Shown here one piece after another: positions 9,035 to 16,566 of a stretch of DNA of 64,000 nucleotides. How positions within the stretch are numbered: the first letter of the stretch is position 1; every line of letters begins with the position of its first letter. This DNA is from Rhodococcus opacus. GTDB taxonomy: Bacteria; Actinomycetota; Actinomycetes; Mycobacteriales; Mycobacteriaceae. The notes below the pieces were generated by a model. It did no database searches and had not been told where the DNA came from. It saw only the letters and a list, made by a program, of their open reading frames with translations. The stretch is from contig NZ_JAAXPA010000010.1 in NCBI RefSeq assembly GCF_012396235.1, forward strand, positions 124,001 to 188,000. Reading direction: 5' to 3'. The translations under genes and the position numbers were made by a program.

Positions 9035-9880
9035 TCAGCTCCGGCAGATTCCGAACGCGTCGGCGAGGCGGGTGATCTTCTCGGCCCGACCGAGCCGGGG
9101 CGGGTCGCTGCCGTCGCGAACAACGCGGCCGCGGGCTTCGAAATCGGCGAGAAACTCCCGCGCCCAGGTCACGTCCGAGGGCGTGGGGCTGATCGACTCG
9201 TTGATTACCGGCAGTTGTTCGGTGTCCAGGCACAGCTTCCCGGTCAACCCGAGGGACACGGACACCGCCGACTGCTCACGCAGAACGGTGTGACTGTTGC
9301 TGACGGTGGGACCGTCGATCGGTCCGGGCAGGTTGCCGATTCGGCTGGCGACCACCAGTCTGGAGCGGGGATAGGCCATGGCGAGGTCGTCTGCGCTGGT
9401 GCCGGTGTCGCGGCGATAGTCGCCGCTGCCGAAGGCGAGTCGGAAGACGCCGCGGGCGCGGGCGATATCACCGGCCTGGTCGATTCCGAGGGCGGATTCG
9501 ACCAACGCGAGTACCGGGGTGGCTGCGCCGAGTCGGTCGAAGGTTTCGGTGATATGTTCTGCGGCTTCGGTTTTCGCAAGCATCACGCCCGCCAGTCCGG
9601 GAAGCCCGGCGAGGCGATCGACGTCATCGCTCCAGTACGACGAGGACCGGTCGTTGATCCGCACCCAGGCCGAGGTGTTCTCGAGCCAGGCGGCGACCTC
9701 CTCCCGCGCGGTGGATTTGAGTTGGGGGTCGACGGCGTCCTCGATGTCGAGGACGATCTGGTCTGTGCAGGAGCGGTCGGCCTGGTCGAACAGGTCGGTT
9801 CGGGTGCCGTTGACCAGAAGCCAGGATCGGGCGATCCGCGTGTCGATCGGTCTGGGCGCGATCGCGATCTTCTCGGGCAT
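9035..9880 (-). CDS. Second CitE-like HpcH/HpaI family lyase
   Basis: 281 residues from the ATG at 9880 (MPEKIAIAPRPIDTRIARSW). It retains the CitE fold signature DQIVLDIEDAVDPQLKSTAR, the strand VRINDRSS and an Arg/Glu-bearing PVLALVESALGI segment. It is more diverged than the 5820-6611 copy: the CoA-binding FAPG motif is replaced by LLVNGTR. Substrate cannot be inferred beyond a hydroxyacyl-CoA or 2-hydroxy acid aldol-type cleavage. It follows prpF in the same direction and the gene starts just inside or next to the prpF 3' region (prpF ends at 9924), so they form an operon. Confidence 0.75.
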   Translation of the reverse strand: MPEKIAIAPRPIDTRIARSWLLVNGTRTDLFDQADRSCTDQIVLDIEDAVDPQLKSTAREEVAAWLENTSAWVRINDRSSSYWSDDVDRLAGLPGLAGVMLAKTEAAEHITETFDRLGAATPVLALVESALGIDQAGDIARARGVFRLAFGSGDYRRDTGTSADDLAMAYPRSRLVVASRIGNLPGPIDGPTVSNSHTVLREQSAVSVSLGLTGKLCLDTEQLPVINESISPTPSDVTWAREFLADFEARGRVVRDGSDPPRLGRAEKITRLADAFGICRS

Positions 9881-9923
9881 CAGGATTCCTGTCGCATCGC
9901 GGGGGCGGGGCTGTGCGGAGTCC

Positions 9924-11078
9924 TCACCGCGCGGAGCCGACCAGTGCCGGAGCCGGCGCCGGGGCGGTGACGAACAGTTCCGCCGATGCGATACGGCGGG
10001 CCGCCCGGTGCAGGGTGACCGATTCGAGTACCCCGTCGAGGGAAACGGAGAGGTCGACATCGAGTACCCCGGCGGGTGTTCCCACCCGAAGCGATCCCGG
10101 CCACCGGACCTGTGTGTTGTCGGTGACGACACCTCCGGTCACGGTGGAGGCCGCGGCGACGGCGACCGCGGAGGTGAGCCCGATCGCCGGGTGCGGGGCG
10201 AGCATCGACAGCATCCGGACCGAGATGTCGTAGTCGTCACCGCGGATGTCGACGCCGGCGCTGGTGCGGTAGTCCGCCGGCGGACCCACGACACCGACTT
10301 TCGGAATCGCATGGGAGACGGGATCTCCCGGCTTGCTCAGTCCCATCCGCAACGACGCTTCCTGTCGCAGCCGGAGAAGCAACGGCAGGTGTTCGGCGAT
10401 CGTCTGGTTGTCCTCCGCACCGGTCAGCCCGAGGTCGGCAGCGTTGAACAACGCAGCCGGGGCGCCGGCGACGACCATCGTGGCGCGGTACGTGTGGTCG
10501 GCAATCGAGATCTGATCGGCGGCGGCGCCGGTGGGCAGCAGTGTGGCCGCACCGGCGGCGAGACCGGTGAAGGTGAGCCCCACCGGGACACCCAACGCGC
10601 TGGTACCGGGCACGGCCGCGTCGCCTTCGGTGGGGATCATCCCGCCCGGAGTGGCGATCTGGGCGTCCAGGATCGCGCCGGTGTTCTGGTTCCGCATCCG
10701 CACGGTCGTCGTCGCGGAGTCCACCGGAACGAACCCGGACTGCAGCGCGTACAGCCCGATCGCCGTGGCGCAGTTTCCGCAGTTGCTGCCCCATTCGACC
10801 TGGCGGTCACCAATCGCGACCTGAGCGAACAGGTAGTCGACGTCGATTCCGGGCTCGCTGGAGCGGCGCACGATCGCCGCCTTCGATGTGGTCGAGCTGC
10901 CGCCGCCGACACCGTCGAGCTGACGCGGATCACCCGAGCCGAATGCCGACGTCAAGATGGCATCCAGGCCGCCGGCCTGAGCAATGAGCGGATCGACGTC
11001 GAATGCGTTGAACAGCCAGCACTTGCTGGTTCCCCCCCGCATCCAGGTTCCATGAAGTGTGAACACGGTCCGGCCCAC
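9924..11078 (-). CDS. PrpF/methylitaconate-isomerase-like protein
   Basis: Up to 384 residues from GTG 11078; GTG 11066 (MFTLHGTWMRGGTSK) is an equally good start, with GGTGG eight bases upstream. The family mark MRGGTSK is at 13-19, with candidate acid-base residues Lys66 (STTSKAA) and Cys100/Cys103 (GSNCGNC). PrpF proteins have two diaminopimelate-epimerase-like domains and shift double bonds: 2-methylaconitate cis-trans isomerisation, 3-methylitaconate delta-isomerisation or 4-oxalomesaconate tautomerisation. There is no AcnD or PrpC here, so a 2-methylcitrate-cycle role is unlikely. With CitE-like lyases and a MatC carrier next door, isomerisation of an unsaturated C5/C6 dicarboxylate is more likely. 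Confidence 0.82.
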   Translation of the reverse strand: MGRTVFTLHGTWMRGGTSKCWLFNAFDVDPLIAQAGGLDAILTSAFGSGDPRQLDGVGGGSSTTSKAAIVRRSSEPGIDVDYLFAQVAIGDRQVEWGSNCGNCATAIGLYALQSGFVPVDSATTTVRMRNQNTGAILDAQIATPGGMIPTEGDAAVPGTSALGVPVGLTFTGLAAGAATLLPTGAAADQISIADHTYRATMVVAGAPAALFNAADLGLTGAEDNQTIAEHLPLLLRLRQEASLRMGLSKPGDPVSHAIPKVGVVGPPADYRTSAGVDIRGDDYDISVRMLSMLAPHPAIGLTSAVAVAAASTVTGGVVTDNTQVRWPGSLRVGTPAGVLDVDLSVSLDGVLESVTLHRAARRIASAELFVTAPAPAPALVGSAR

Positions 11079-11160
11079 CTTTCGGGTTCGAAGAGTTTGT
11101 GAGGCACCGCTGGAGGCTCTGATCGGATGGGGAGCGTGCTTCCCAGCGGTGTCCCACTGC

Positions 11161-11184
11161 CCACCCTGACCTACATCAGGGTGG
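11161..11184. terminator. Hairpin between matC-like and prpF-like genes
   Basis: CCACCCTGA-CCTACA-TCAGGGTGG: a perfect nine-base stem with a six-base loop. It lies in the leader of prpF and downstream of the matC-like gene (both on the minus strand), so it could end matC transcription or act as an attenuator for prpF. No U-run follows on either strand. Confidence 0.5.
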
Positions 11185-11207
11185 AGAACAATGGCGAATA
11201 AATCGAT

Positions 11208-11232
11208 GAGGGTTAACTTCAGTTAAACCCTC
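11208..11232. promoter_or_regulatory. Inverted repeat with TTAACT-TC-AGTTAA core
   Basis: GAGGGTT(a)AAC..GTT(a)AACCCTC: a near-perfect inverted repeat 19 bases after the matC-like stop on the minus strand. As a hairpin it could be a terminator; its core TTAACTTCAGTTAA (11213-11226) is also a dyad of LysR-operator style and shares TTAACTT with the site at 8075. Either role, or both, is possible. Confidence 0.4.
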
Positions 11233-11250
11233 GCGGGTGTTGTCTGCGCG

Positions 11251-12645
11251 TCAGACCAGAGTCGGGACGGCCACCAGCACCAGCCAGCACAGGGCCGGCG
11301 CGATCGCGACCACGATGCCCGCGTTGAGGAGCAGTTGCCGGTAGAACCGGGGACGCTCGATGTTCTGGGCGTTGGCGAGGACGAGTGCGCCGTTGGTCGA
11401 GAACGGGGAGACGTCGACGACGGTGGCGGAGATGGCGAGTGCTGCCACGACTCCGACGACCGGCAGCGCCCCGGTCTGCAGCAGAGGAAGCGCGAGCGGG
11501 ATGACGGCGGTGAGAAGCGCCGTCGACGATGCGAACGCCGAGGTGACGCCGATGACGTAGCAGAGGACGACGGCGACCAGCAGCGGTGCGCCGATGGTGA
11601 TCGCCATCTCGGCGAGATGGTCGATCGTGCCGATCTCTTCCATGAGCGAGATGTAGGTGACCATGCCGGCGACGAGCAGGACCGTGGACCAGCTGATACC
11701 GGCGATGGCCTCACTCTGCTTGGACAGGTCGGTGAAGGCGAGGATCGCACCGGCCGCGATGGCGACGAAGCTGATCGGCATATGCAGGACCAGGACCAGC
11801 ACCAACACCCCGGCGATCAGGACGAGCGTGAGTTTCTGGACCCCGGTGACCGGCTGCACATCGTGGTCGGTGCCGACCTCGGTGCGCGGCGTCCGGATGA
11901 GTACCTGGGTGCCGCCCCGGCCGGACGATCCGCCGGCCGGGATTCCACCGGGTCCCGCAGTGGGGGTGCGTAGTGCGCTCCCGACGCCGTCGGAGTCGAT
12001 GCCGGCGCTGGAGCCGGTAGCGGTGAACTCGAGGTTCCGTACCCGGGCGAGGACGGCGTAGCCGACCACTGTGAGGACCGAGAGCAGCAGATTGATGCCG
12101 TAGCTGGCGAAGAACAGGGTCCAGGGCGCGATCGTCAGGCCGCTCGACTCGACGATGTCACGGACCAGCACACCCGAGACCGAGATCGGCGAGAACGCTC
12201 CGGCGTGCGCACCGTTGATCGTCATGATGCCCATCACCAGCGGACTCATCCGAGTCCGCGCGGCGAAGGACATCGCCGCCGGCGAGATCAAGGCAACGGC
12301 AGCCGGGCTGAACGTGCCCAGGGCTGTGAGCACCGAGGCGCAGAAGAAGAACACCCACGGGACGATCGTCACCCGTCCACGAACACCACGTATACAGGCA
12401 TTGACGAGGAGGTCGATCGTCCCGTTCTTCTTCGCCATACCGAAGAAGTAAGTGACGCCGATGATCGTCAGCACGATCGAACTGGGGAACTCGGCGAGGA
12501 TTTCCTTGTCGTCGTAGCCGAGGATGAAGGCGCCCACGACGAATGCGCCGATGAACCCCAAGATGCCGATGTTGATGGGGAAGAAGGTGGCTATCACGAA
12601 CATTGCCACCAACGCGATCAGTGGCAGTATCTCGATGGAAGTCAT
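11251..12645 (-). CDS. MatC-type dicarboxylate carrier (SLC13/DASS-like permease)
   Basis: 464 residues, strongly hydrophobic with about 11-12 predicted membrane spans and one hydrophilic loop rich in Gly/Ser/Thr around residues 215-265. The N-terminus (ILPLIALVAMFVIATFFPINIGIL) has the pattern of the MatC N-terminal domain of rhizobial dicarboxylate/malonate carriers, and SPISVSGVLV resembles the substrate-site SxSxxG hairpin loop of these ion-coupled transporters. Uptake of a di- or tricarboxylate for the adjacent PrpF/CitE/CoA-transferase enzymes is the natural role. The start codon overlaps the stop of the 79-codon small gene (ATGA). It is divergent from the LysR gene at 12997. Confidence 0.85.
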   Translation of the reverse strand: MTSIEILPLIALVAMFVIATFFPINIGILGFIGAFVVGAFILGYDDKEILAEFPSSIVLTIIGVTYFFGMAKKNGTIDLLVNACIRGVRGRVTIVPWVFFFCASVLTALGTFSPAAVALISPAAMSFAARTRMSPLVMGIMTINGAHAGAFSPISVSGVLVRDIVESSGLTIAPWTLFFASYGINLLLSVLTVVGYAVLARVRNLEFTATGSSAGIDSDGVGSALRTPTAGPGGIPAGGSSGRGGTQVLIRTPRTEVGTDHDVQPVTGVQKLTLVLIAGVLVLVLVLHMPISFVAIAAGAILAFTDLSKQSEAIAGISWSTVLLVAGMVTYISLMEEIGTIDHLAEMAITIGAPLLVAVVLCYVIGVTSAFASSTALLTAVIPLALPLLQTGALPVVGVVAALAISATVVDVSPFSTNGALVLANAQNIERPRFYRQLLLNAGIVVAIAPALCWLVLVAVPTLV

Positions 12646-12881
12646 GGGCGTACTTTCGGTTCGCTGCGGGGCGGATCGAACGGCTCCTGGGTGGCAGCCG
12701 GTCGCGACGGACGGACGTGAATAGAATTGGGAGACAATAGGCGTGGGGCGGGGGTTGTCTCTTCCGCCACCTCGCCGATGCCGGCCGGCGCGACGAGCAG
12801 TGAGCGCACTGCGTGATCGGCGGCGTCGTCGGGGCGATTCCGTGCCGTGATCCCGTGCGGGGGAGTACTCATCGTCTGCAT
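12642..12881 (-). CDS. Small Pro-rich protein translationally coupled to the carrier
   Basis: 79 codons, starting MQTMSTPPHGITARN. Two sequence facts support translation: GAAGGA six bases before the ATG, and an ATGA overlap of its stop with the carrier start, which itself has no good ribosome-binding site. The product is Pro/Arg/Glu-rich without a membrane segment or known domain, and is probably disordered. It could be a regulatory leader whose translation sets carrier expression, or a small soluble partner of the permease. I do not recognise a family. Confidence 0.5.
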   Translation of the reverse strand: MQTMSTPPHGITARNRPDDAADHAVRSLLVAPAGIGEVAEETTPAPRLLSPNSIHVRPSRPAATQEPFDPPRSEPKVRP

Positions 12882-12996
12882 GTCACATCCTTCACTTGAT
12901 CATTACGCAGATCACACTATGAGCGGGTTATGTTTATGACAATGTCGTATTTCTACGCCGGGGTTTAGCAGGATTAAAGGCTTGTTGGAGGTATCG

Positions 12997-13917
12997 ATGC
13001 GCAACTCGTTCGACGTGGTGACCCTGTTCCTGCTCCTCGACATCGACGAGGCCGGATCGCTCACCGGCGGCGCCGAACGCGCCAACGTCACGCCCTCCGC
13101 CGCGTCGCAGCGCATCGCCAAACTGGAACAGGAGATCCGGCAGCCGGTACTGACCCGCCTGCCTCGTGGCGTCCGGTTGACGGAAGCCGGCGAAATTCTC
13201 GTCACGCGCGCGCGGCTGTTCCGTCAGGAAATGCGTGCCGCCCACGGCGACCTGGAAGCTCTGCTGGGACTCGAGCGCGGCACCGTCCGACTCGGCTCCT
13301 TCCCCACCGTCAGCGCCTCACTGCTCTCGGACGCGCTGAAGAACTATCACGCCCACTGGCCGGGCATCGACGTGCGCGTCCAATCCGCGGTCCGCCCGCG
13401 ACTACTGGAGATGCTCCATTCGAGCGAGGTCGAGATGGCGTTGCTCTGGAGTTACGACTGGACCGAGGAGACCGAGAAATCCCTCGCCCTCGTGCCGCTG
13501 ATGGAGGACGAAACAGTCCTGCTCGTCCCGTTCGACGCGCCGTACGCCGACGATGTCACGGTGGCATCGCTGCGATCGGCGAAGTGGATCATCCGCAACG
13601 CCGACCACCCGGCGGCCGAAGTGCTTTACCGCAGCTGCGACACGGCCGGATTCACCCCGAACGTCGTCTACGAGGCCCATGACTACCAAGAGATCGAAGC
13701 GATGGTCGCAGCGGGAGTCGGCATCGCCATGGTCCCGCGGCTGGCCGTCGCACATCATCGCCCCGACGTCTACGCAGTCCGATTTCGTCCCACCGACCGG
13801 GTCCCGACACGCTCGATCTACATCGCCTCGCTCGCCCGCCGGCAGTACACCCCCGGCATGCACGCCGTCTCCCGCGCGCTGCACGACGCCGCCGACGCCA
13901 TCGCCACACAGGCGTAG
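12997..13917 (+). CDS. LysR-family regulator next to the carrier
   Basis: 306 residues from ATG 12997, chosen because TTGGAGG (12985-12991) lies five bases upstream; TTG codons further up would overlap that site. HTH at about 6-64 (LFLLLDIDEAGSLTGGAERA, PSAASQRIAKLEQEIRQPV) and a standard effector domain. Divergent from the small gene/carrier operon, 115 bases apart, and 266 bases upstream of the flavoprotein-cyclase-oxidoreductase operon that runs in its own direction. It may therefore control the carrier, the downstream operon, or both. A hairpin at 13940 separates it from that operon. Confidence 0.9.
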   Translation: MRNSFDVVTLFLLLDIDEAGSLTGGAERANVTPSAASQRIAKLEQEIRQPVLTRLPRGVRLTEAGEILVTRARLFRQEMRAAHGDLEALLGLERGTVRLGSFPTVSASLLSDALKNYHAHWPGIDVRVQSAVRPRLLEMLHSSEVEMALLWSYDWTEETEKSLALVPLMEDETVLLVPFDAPYADDVTVASLRSAKWIIRNADHPAAEVLYRSCDTAGFTPNVVYEAHDYQEIEAMVAAGVGIAMVPRLAVAHHRPDVYAVRFRPTDRVPTRSIYIASLARRQYTPGMHAVSRALHDAADAIATQA

Positions 13918-13939
13918 AACCGGCCTACCGCTGATCGAC

Positions 13940-13961
13940 CACCCCTTCGGAACAAGGGGTG
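13940..13961 (+). terminator. Rho-independent-type hairpin after LysR gene
   Basis: CACCCCTT-CGGAAC-AAGGGGTG, a perfect eight-base stem 22 bases after the LysR stop. It lacks a clear U-run, as is common in actinobacteria. It would insulate the LysR gene from the next operon. Confidence 0.6.
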
Positions 13962-14186
13962 CGAACGCGGCGCTGGTGACCCGATGCCGTATGTATCGCT
14001 CATTCGCGCGGGGACGGTGCGATCGCGCGGGCAGGGTTCGAGGAACGCCCTGTCGGGGGCGGCGTCACGCCGGTCAGCGGCCGGTCCCTCGCAACTGAGC
14101 GGCATACGGATAAGACGCGCGCAATCAGGATAGCCGCCGCCTCCTTGGGTCACTAATGTCGTCGCTCACACTCGAAAGGAGATGTG

Positions 14187-15773
14187 ATGCACAACGAAGT
14201 CGATGCCGTCATCGTCGGGTCCGGAATCAACGGACTCGTCGCCGCAGCCACGCTGGCTCGATCAGGCTGGAAAGTGGTGCTGCTGGAGAGCAATCCGGAG
14301 ATCGGCGGCTTTGTTGGGAGCGGTGAGCGTACGGTGCCCGGCTACGTGCACGACACGTTCTCATCGTGGTATCCGCTGTTCGTGTCGGGCCCGGCGCACA
14401 CGGCGCTCGGCGACGACCTGGCCCGTCACGGGCTGCGGTTCTGCAACACCGACGAGGCCGTGACCGCGAGCATTGCCGACAGCGGCCGTGTCACCCTGGC
14501 GTACCGCGATCCGGAGCTGACGGCAGCGGGCTTCGGCGACGAAGAAGACGGGAATACGTATCTGGAGGCGTTGCAACGGTTCGGCCGCAACGCACCGGTG
14601 ATCGGCGGGATGATGGGCAGCGAAATCCGCAGCGCCGGAGTCGTTCCACTGCTGGCGCGTTTCTTCAGAACCAACGGACGGCGCGGCTCCGAGCAGTGGC
14701 TCCGAGACCTCGCTGCGTCGGGCCGCGCCTACTGTTCTCGGGAGTACGTCGGTCCCGAAGTGGATCACCTGTGGGTGCCGTGGCTACTGCACGCAGGTCT
14801 GTCGCCGGACAATGCCTCCGGCGGCTTCATGATTCCGGTGCTGGCGGCAACCGTCCACGGTTTCGGTCTGCCTGTGGTCGAGGGAGGCTCGGCACGACTG
14901 CTGGAGGCCTTTCGAGGACTACTCGACGAATTGGGCGTGCAGGTGCATACCGGATCCCGCGTCGACCGCATCATTGTCGAGGGGGGCCGTGCGACCGGTG
15001 TGGAGGCGGCAGGGCGGCGTTACCGGGCCCGGCGTGCGGTGCTGGCGTCGGTAACACCGACTGCCTTGTACGGGTCGCTGCTGCCTCCGGACGCCAGTCC
15101 TGCTCCGCTGCGTGCCCAGGCACGGCGGTACCGGTACGGGCGCGGTGAGATGCAGATCCACATCGCCTTGTCCGAACGACCCCAGTGGCGCGATGCCCGC
15201 CTCAACGAGGTTCCGCTGGTGCATATCTCGGATGGATCGGCGAGCACCGGCATTGCCCGTGCGGAAGCGGAAGCCGGTCTTCTTCCCAGGAAACCGACAG
15301 TCGTGGTCGGGCAACAATCCCTCTTGGATCCCTCGCGTGTTCCGGCCGGTGCCGCTTCGCTCTGGTTGCAACTGCAGGAGGTTCCGTACGAACCGCTCGG
15401 CGACGCCGCCGGCGAGCTGAACACCACGGACGGTTGGACCCCGGAACTGGCCAGGGCCTACGCCCAGCGGGTCATCGATCGCTTGGACGCGCACACCCAT
15501 GGTCTGAAAATTCTCGGAACGGATGTGATCTCGCCGGCCGATCTCGCGGCATACAACGAGAATGCCGTCGGCGGGGACCCCTACGGCGGCAGTTCGGAGC
15601 TGGATCAGAGCTTTCTGTGGCGCCCACTGCCCGAAGCGGGGCGGCATCGCACCTGCGTGGACGGTCTCTGGCACATCGGTGCATCCACTCATCCCGGGGC
15701 CGGACTCGGCGCGGGTTCCGGCCACCTCGTTGCCACCAAACTTGCCGCGCAGCGGCACCGTAAATCCAATTAG
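14187..15773 (+). CDS. Phytoene-desaturase-like FAD/NAD(P) oxidoreductase
   Basis: 528 residues; ATG 14187 is preferred over the adjacent GTG because AAAGGAG (14175-14181) is then five bases away. N-terminal FAD motif VIVGSGINGLVAAATLARSG at 9-28 with the acidic end of strand 2 at about 36-38, and the C-terminal FAD-closing segment DGLWHIGASTHPGAGLGAGSG, both typical of the CrtI/phytoene dehydrogenase and amine-oxidase superfamily. No carotenoid genes are near. First gene of a four-gene operon with a cyclase-family hydrolase and a two-subunit 2-oxoacid oxidoreductase, so a dehydrogenation of a cyclic intermediate upstream of the hydrolase is plausible. Confidence 0.8.
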   Translation: MHNEVDAVIVGSGINGLVAAATLARSGWKVVLLESNPEIGGFVGSGERTVPGYVHDTFSSWYPLFVSGPAHTALGDDLARHGLRFCNTDEAVTASIADSGRVTLAYRDPELTAAGFGDEEDGNTYLEALQRFGRNAPVIGGMMGSEIRSAGVVPLLARFFRTNGRRGSEQWLRDLAASGRAYCSREYVGPEVDHLWVPWLLHAGLSPDNASGGFMIPVLAATVHGFGLPVVEGGSARLLEAFRGLLDELGVQVHTGSRVDRIIVEGGRATGVEAAGRRYRARRAVLASVTPTALYGSLLPPDASPAPLRAQARRYRYGRGEMQIHIALSERPQWRDARLNEVPLVHISDGSASTGIARAEAEAGLLPRKPTVVVGQQSLLDPSRVPAGAASLWLQLQEVPYEPLGDAAGELNTTDGWTPELARAYAQRVIDRLDAHTHGLKILGTDVISPADLAAYNENAVGGDPYGGSSELDQSFLWRPLPEAGRHRTCVDGLWHIGASTHPGAGLGAGSGHLVATKLAAQRHRKSN

Positions 15774-15781
15774 GAGTTGAC

Positions 15782-16555
15782 ATGTCAGTAATCACCGACC
15801 TGCTCGCGTCCATCGCCGACGAACGCATCGAATTGATCGACCTCACCGCGCCACTGACCGACAAGACCCCGGTGCTGGCGTTGCCGGAACCGTTCAAGAA
15901 CACCCTGCCCTTCCAGCTCGAGTTGATCAGCCGATTCGACGAGGACGGGCCGGGTTGGTACTGGAACAACATCCACACCGGCGAACACACCGGCACCCAC
16001 CTCGATGCACCGAACCACTGGATCACCGGCAAGGACGGACTCGACGTGTCACAGGTGCCGTTGCGTTCACTGCTCGCCCCCGCGGTCGTCCTCGATGTCA
16101 CCGACCGGGTGGCCGACAACCCGGACTTCCTCCTCGATGTCGCCGACATCGAAGAATGGCAACGCACGCACGGTGCACTCCCTGCCGGTGGGTGGCTCCT
16201 CTACCGCACCGGGTGGTCGAGCCGGTCGGAGAACAGCGACGACTTCCACAACGCCGACGAGACCGGACCGCACACGCCAGGATTCACCGCCGAGTGCGCA
16301 CGCTGGCTCGCCGAAGAGACCGAGGTGGTCGGGGTGGGCGTGGAAACGGTCGGCACCGACGCCGGCCAGGCCACGGCACTGGACCCGGCGTTCCCCTGCC
16401 ATCACCACCTGCTCGGCGCGGGCAAGTTGGGACTGACGCAGCTGCAGAATTTGGATCAGTTGCCGGCGACCGGGTTCGCGATCACGGTCCTGCCGCTGCC
16501 CATTGTCGGGGGATCGGGTAGTCCGGCCCGCGTGGTCGCCCTGGTCGAGAAGTAA
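15782..16555 (+). CDS. Cyclase-family metal hydrolase (isatin hydrolase/kynurenine formamidase fold)
   Basis: 257 residues, eight bases after the flavoprotein stop with GGAG before its ATG. The metal-binding signature of the cyclase family is at residues 69-79, HTGTHLDAPNH (His69, His73, Asp75 and His79 as candidate ligands). Members hydrolyse C-N or C-O bonds of cyclic or N-acyl compounds: N-formylkynurenine, or isatin to isatinate (2-aminophenylglyoxylate). Given the downstream 2-oxoacid oxidoreductase and the nearby indole and anthranilate genes, isatin ring opening is the most economical inference, but nothing in the protein proves it. Confidence 0.8.
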   Translation: MSVITDLLASIADERIELIDLTAPLTDKTPVLALPEPFKNTLPFQLELISRFDEDGPGWYWNNIHTGEHTGTHLDAPNHWITGKDGLDVSQVPLRSLLAPAVVLDVTDRVADNPDFLLDVADIEEWQRTHGALPAGGWLLYRTGWSSRSENSDDFHNADETGPHTPGFTAECARWLAEETEVVGVGVETVGTDAGQATALDPAFPCHHHLLGAGKLGLTQLQNLDQLPATGFAITVLPLPIVGGSGSPARVVALVEK

Positions 16556-16566
16556 GGAAAGAGAAA

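Noticed and set aside
9519..11102. A 527-codon + strand frame opposite citE-like and prpF genes
   Set aside because: Shadow translation, Ser/Arg/Gly-rich, crossing a gene boundary on the opposite strand.
14184..14186. GTG 14184 as start of the phytoene-desaturase-like protein
   Set aside because: Only two bases from the AAAGGAG site; ATG 14187 is better placed.
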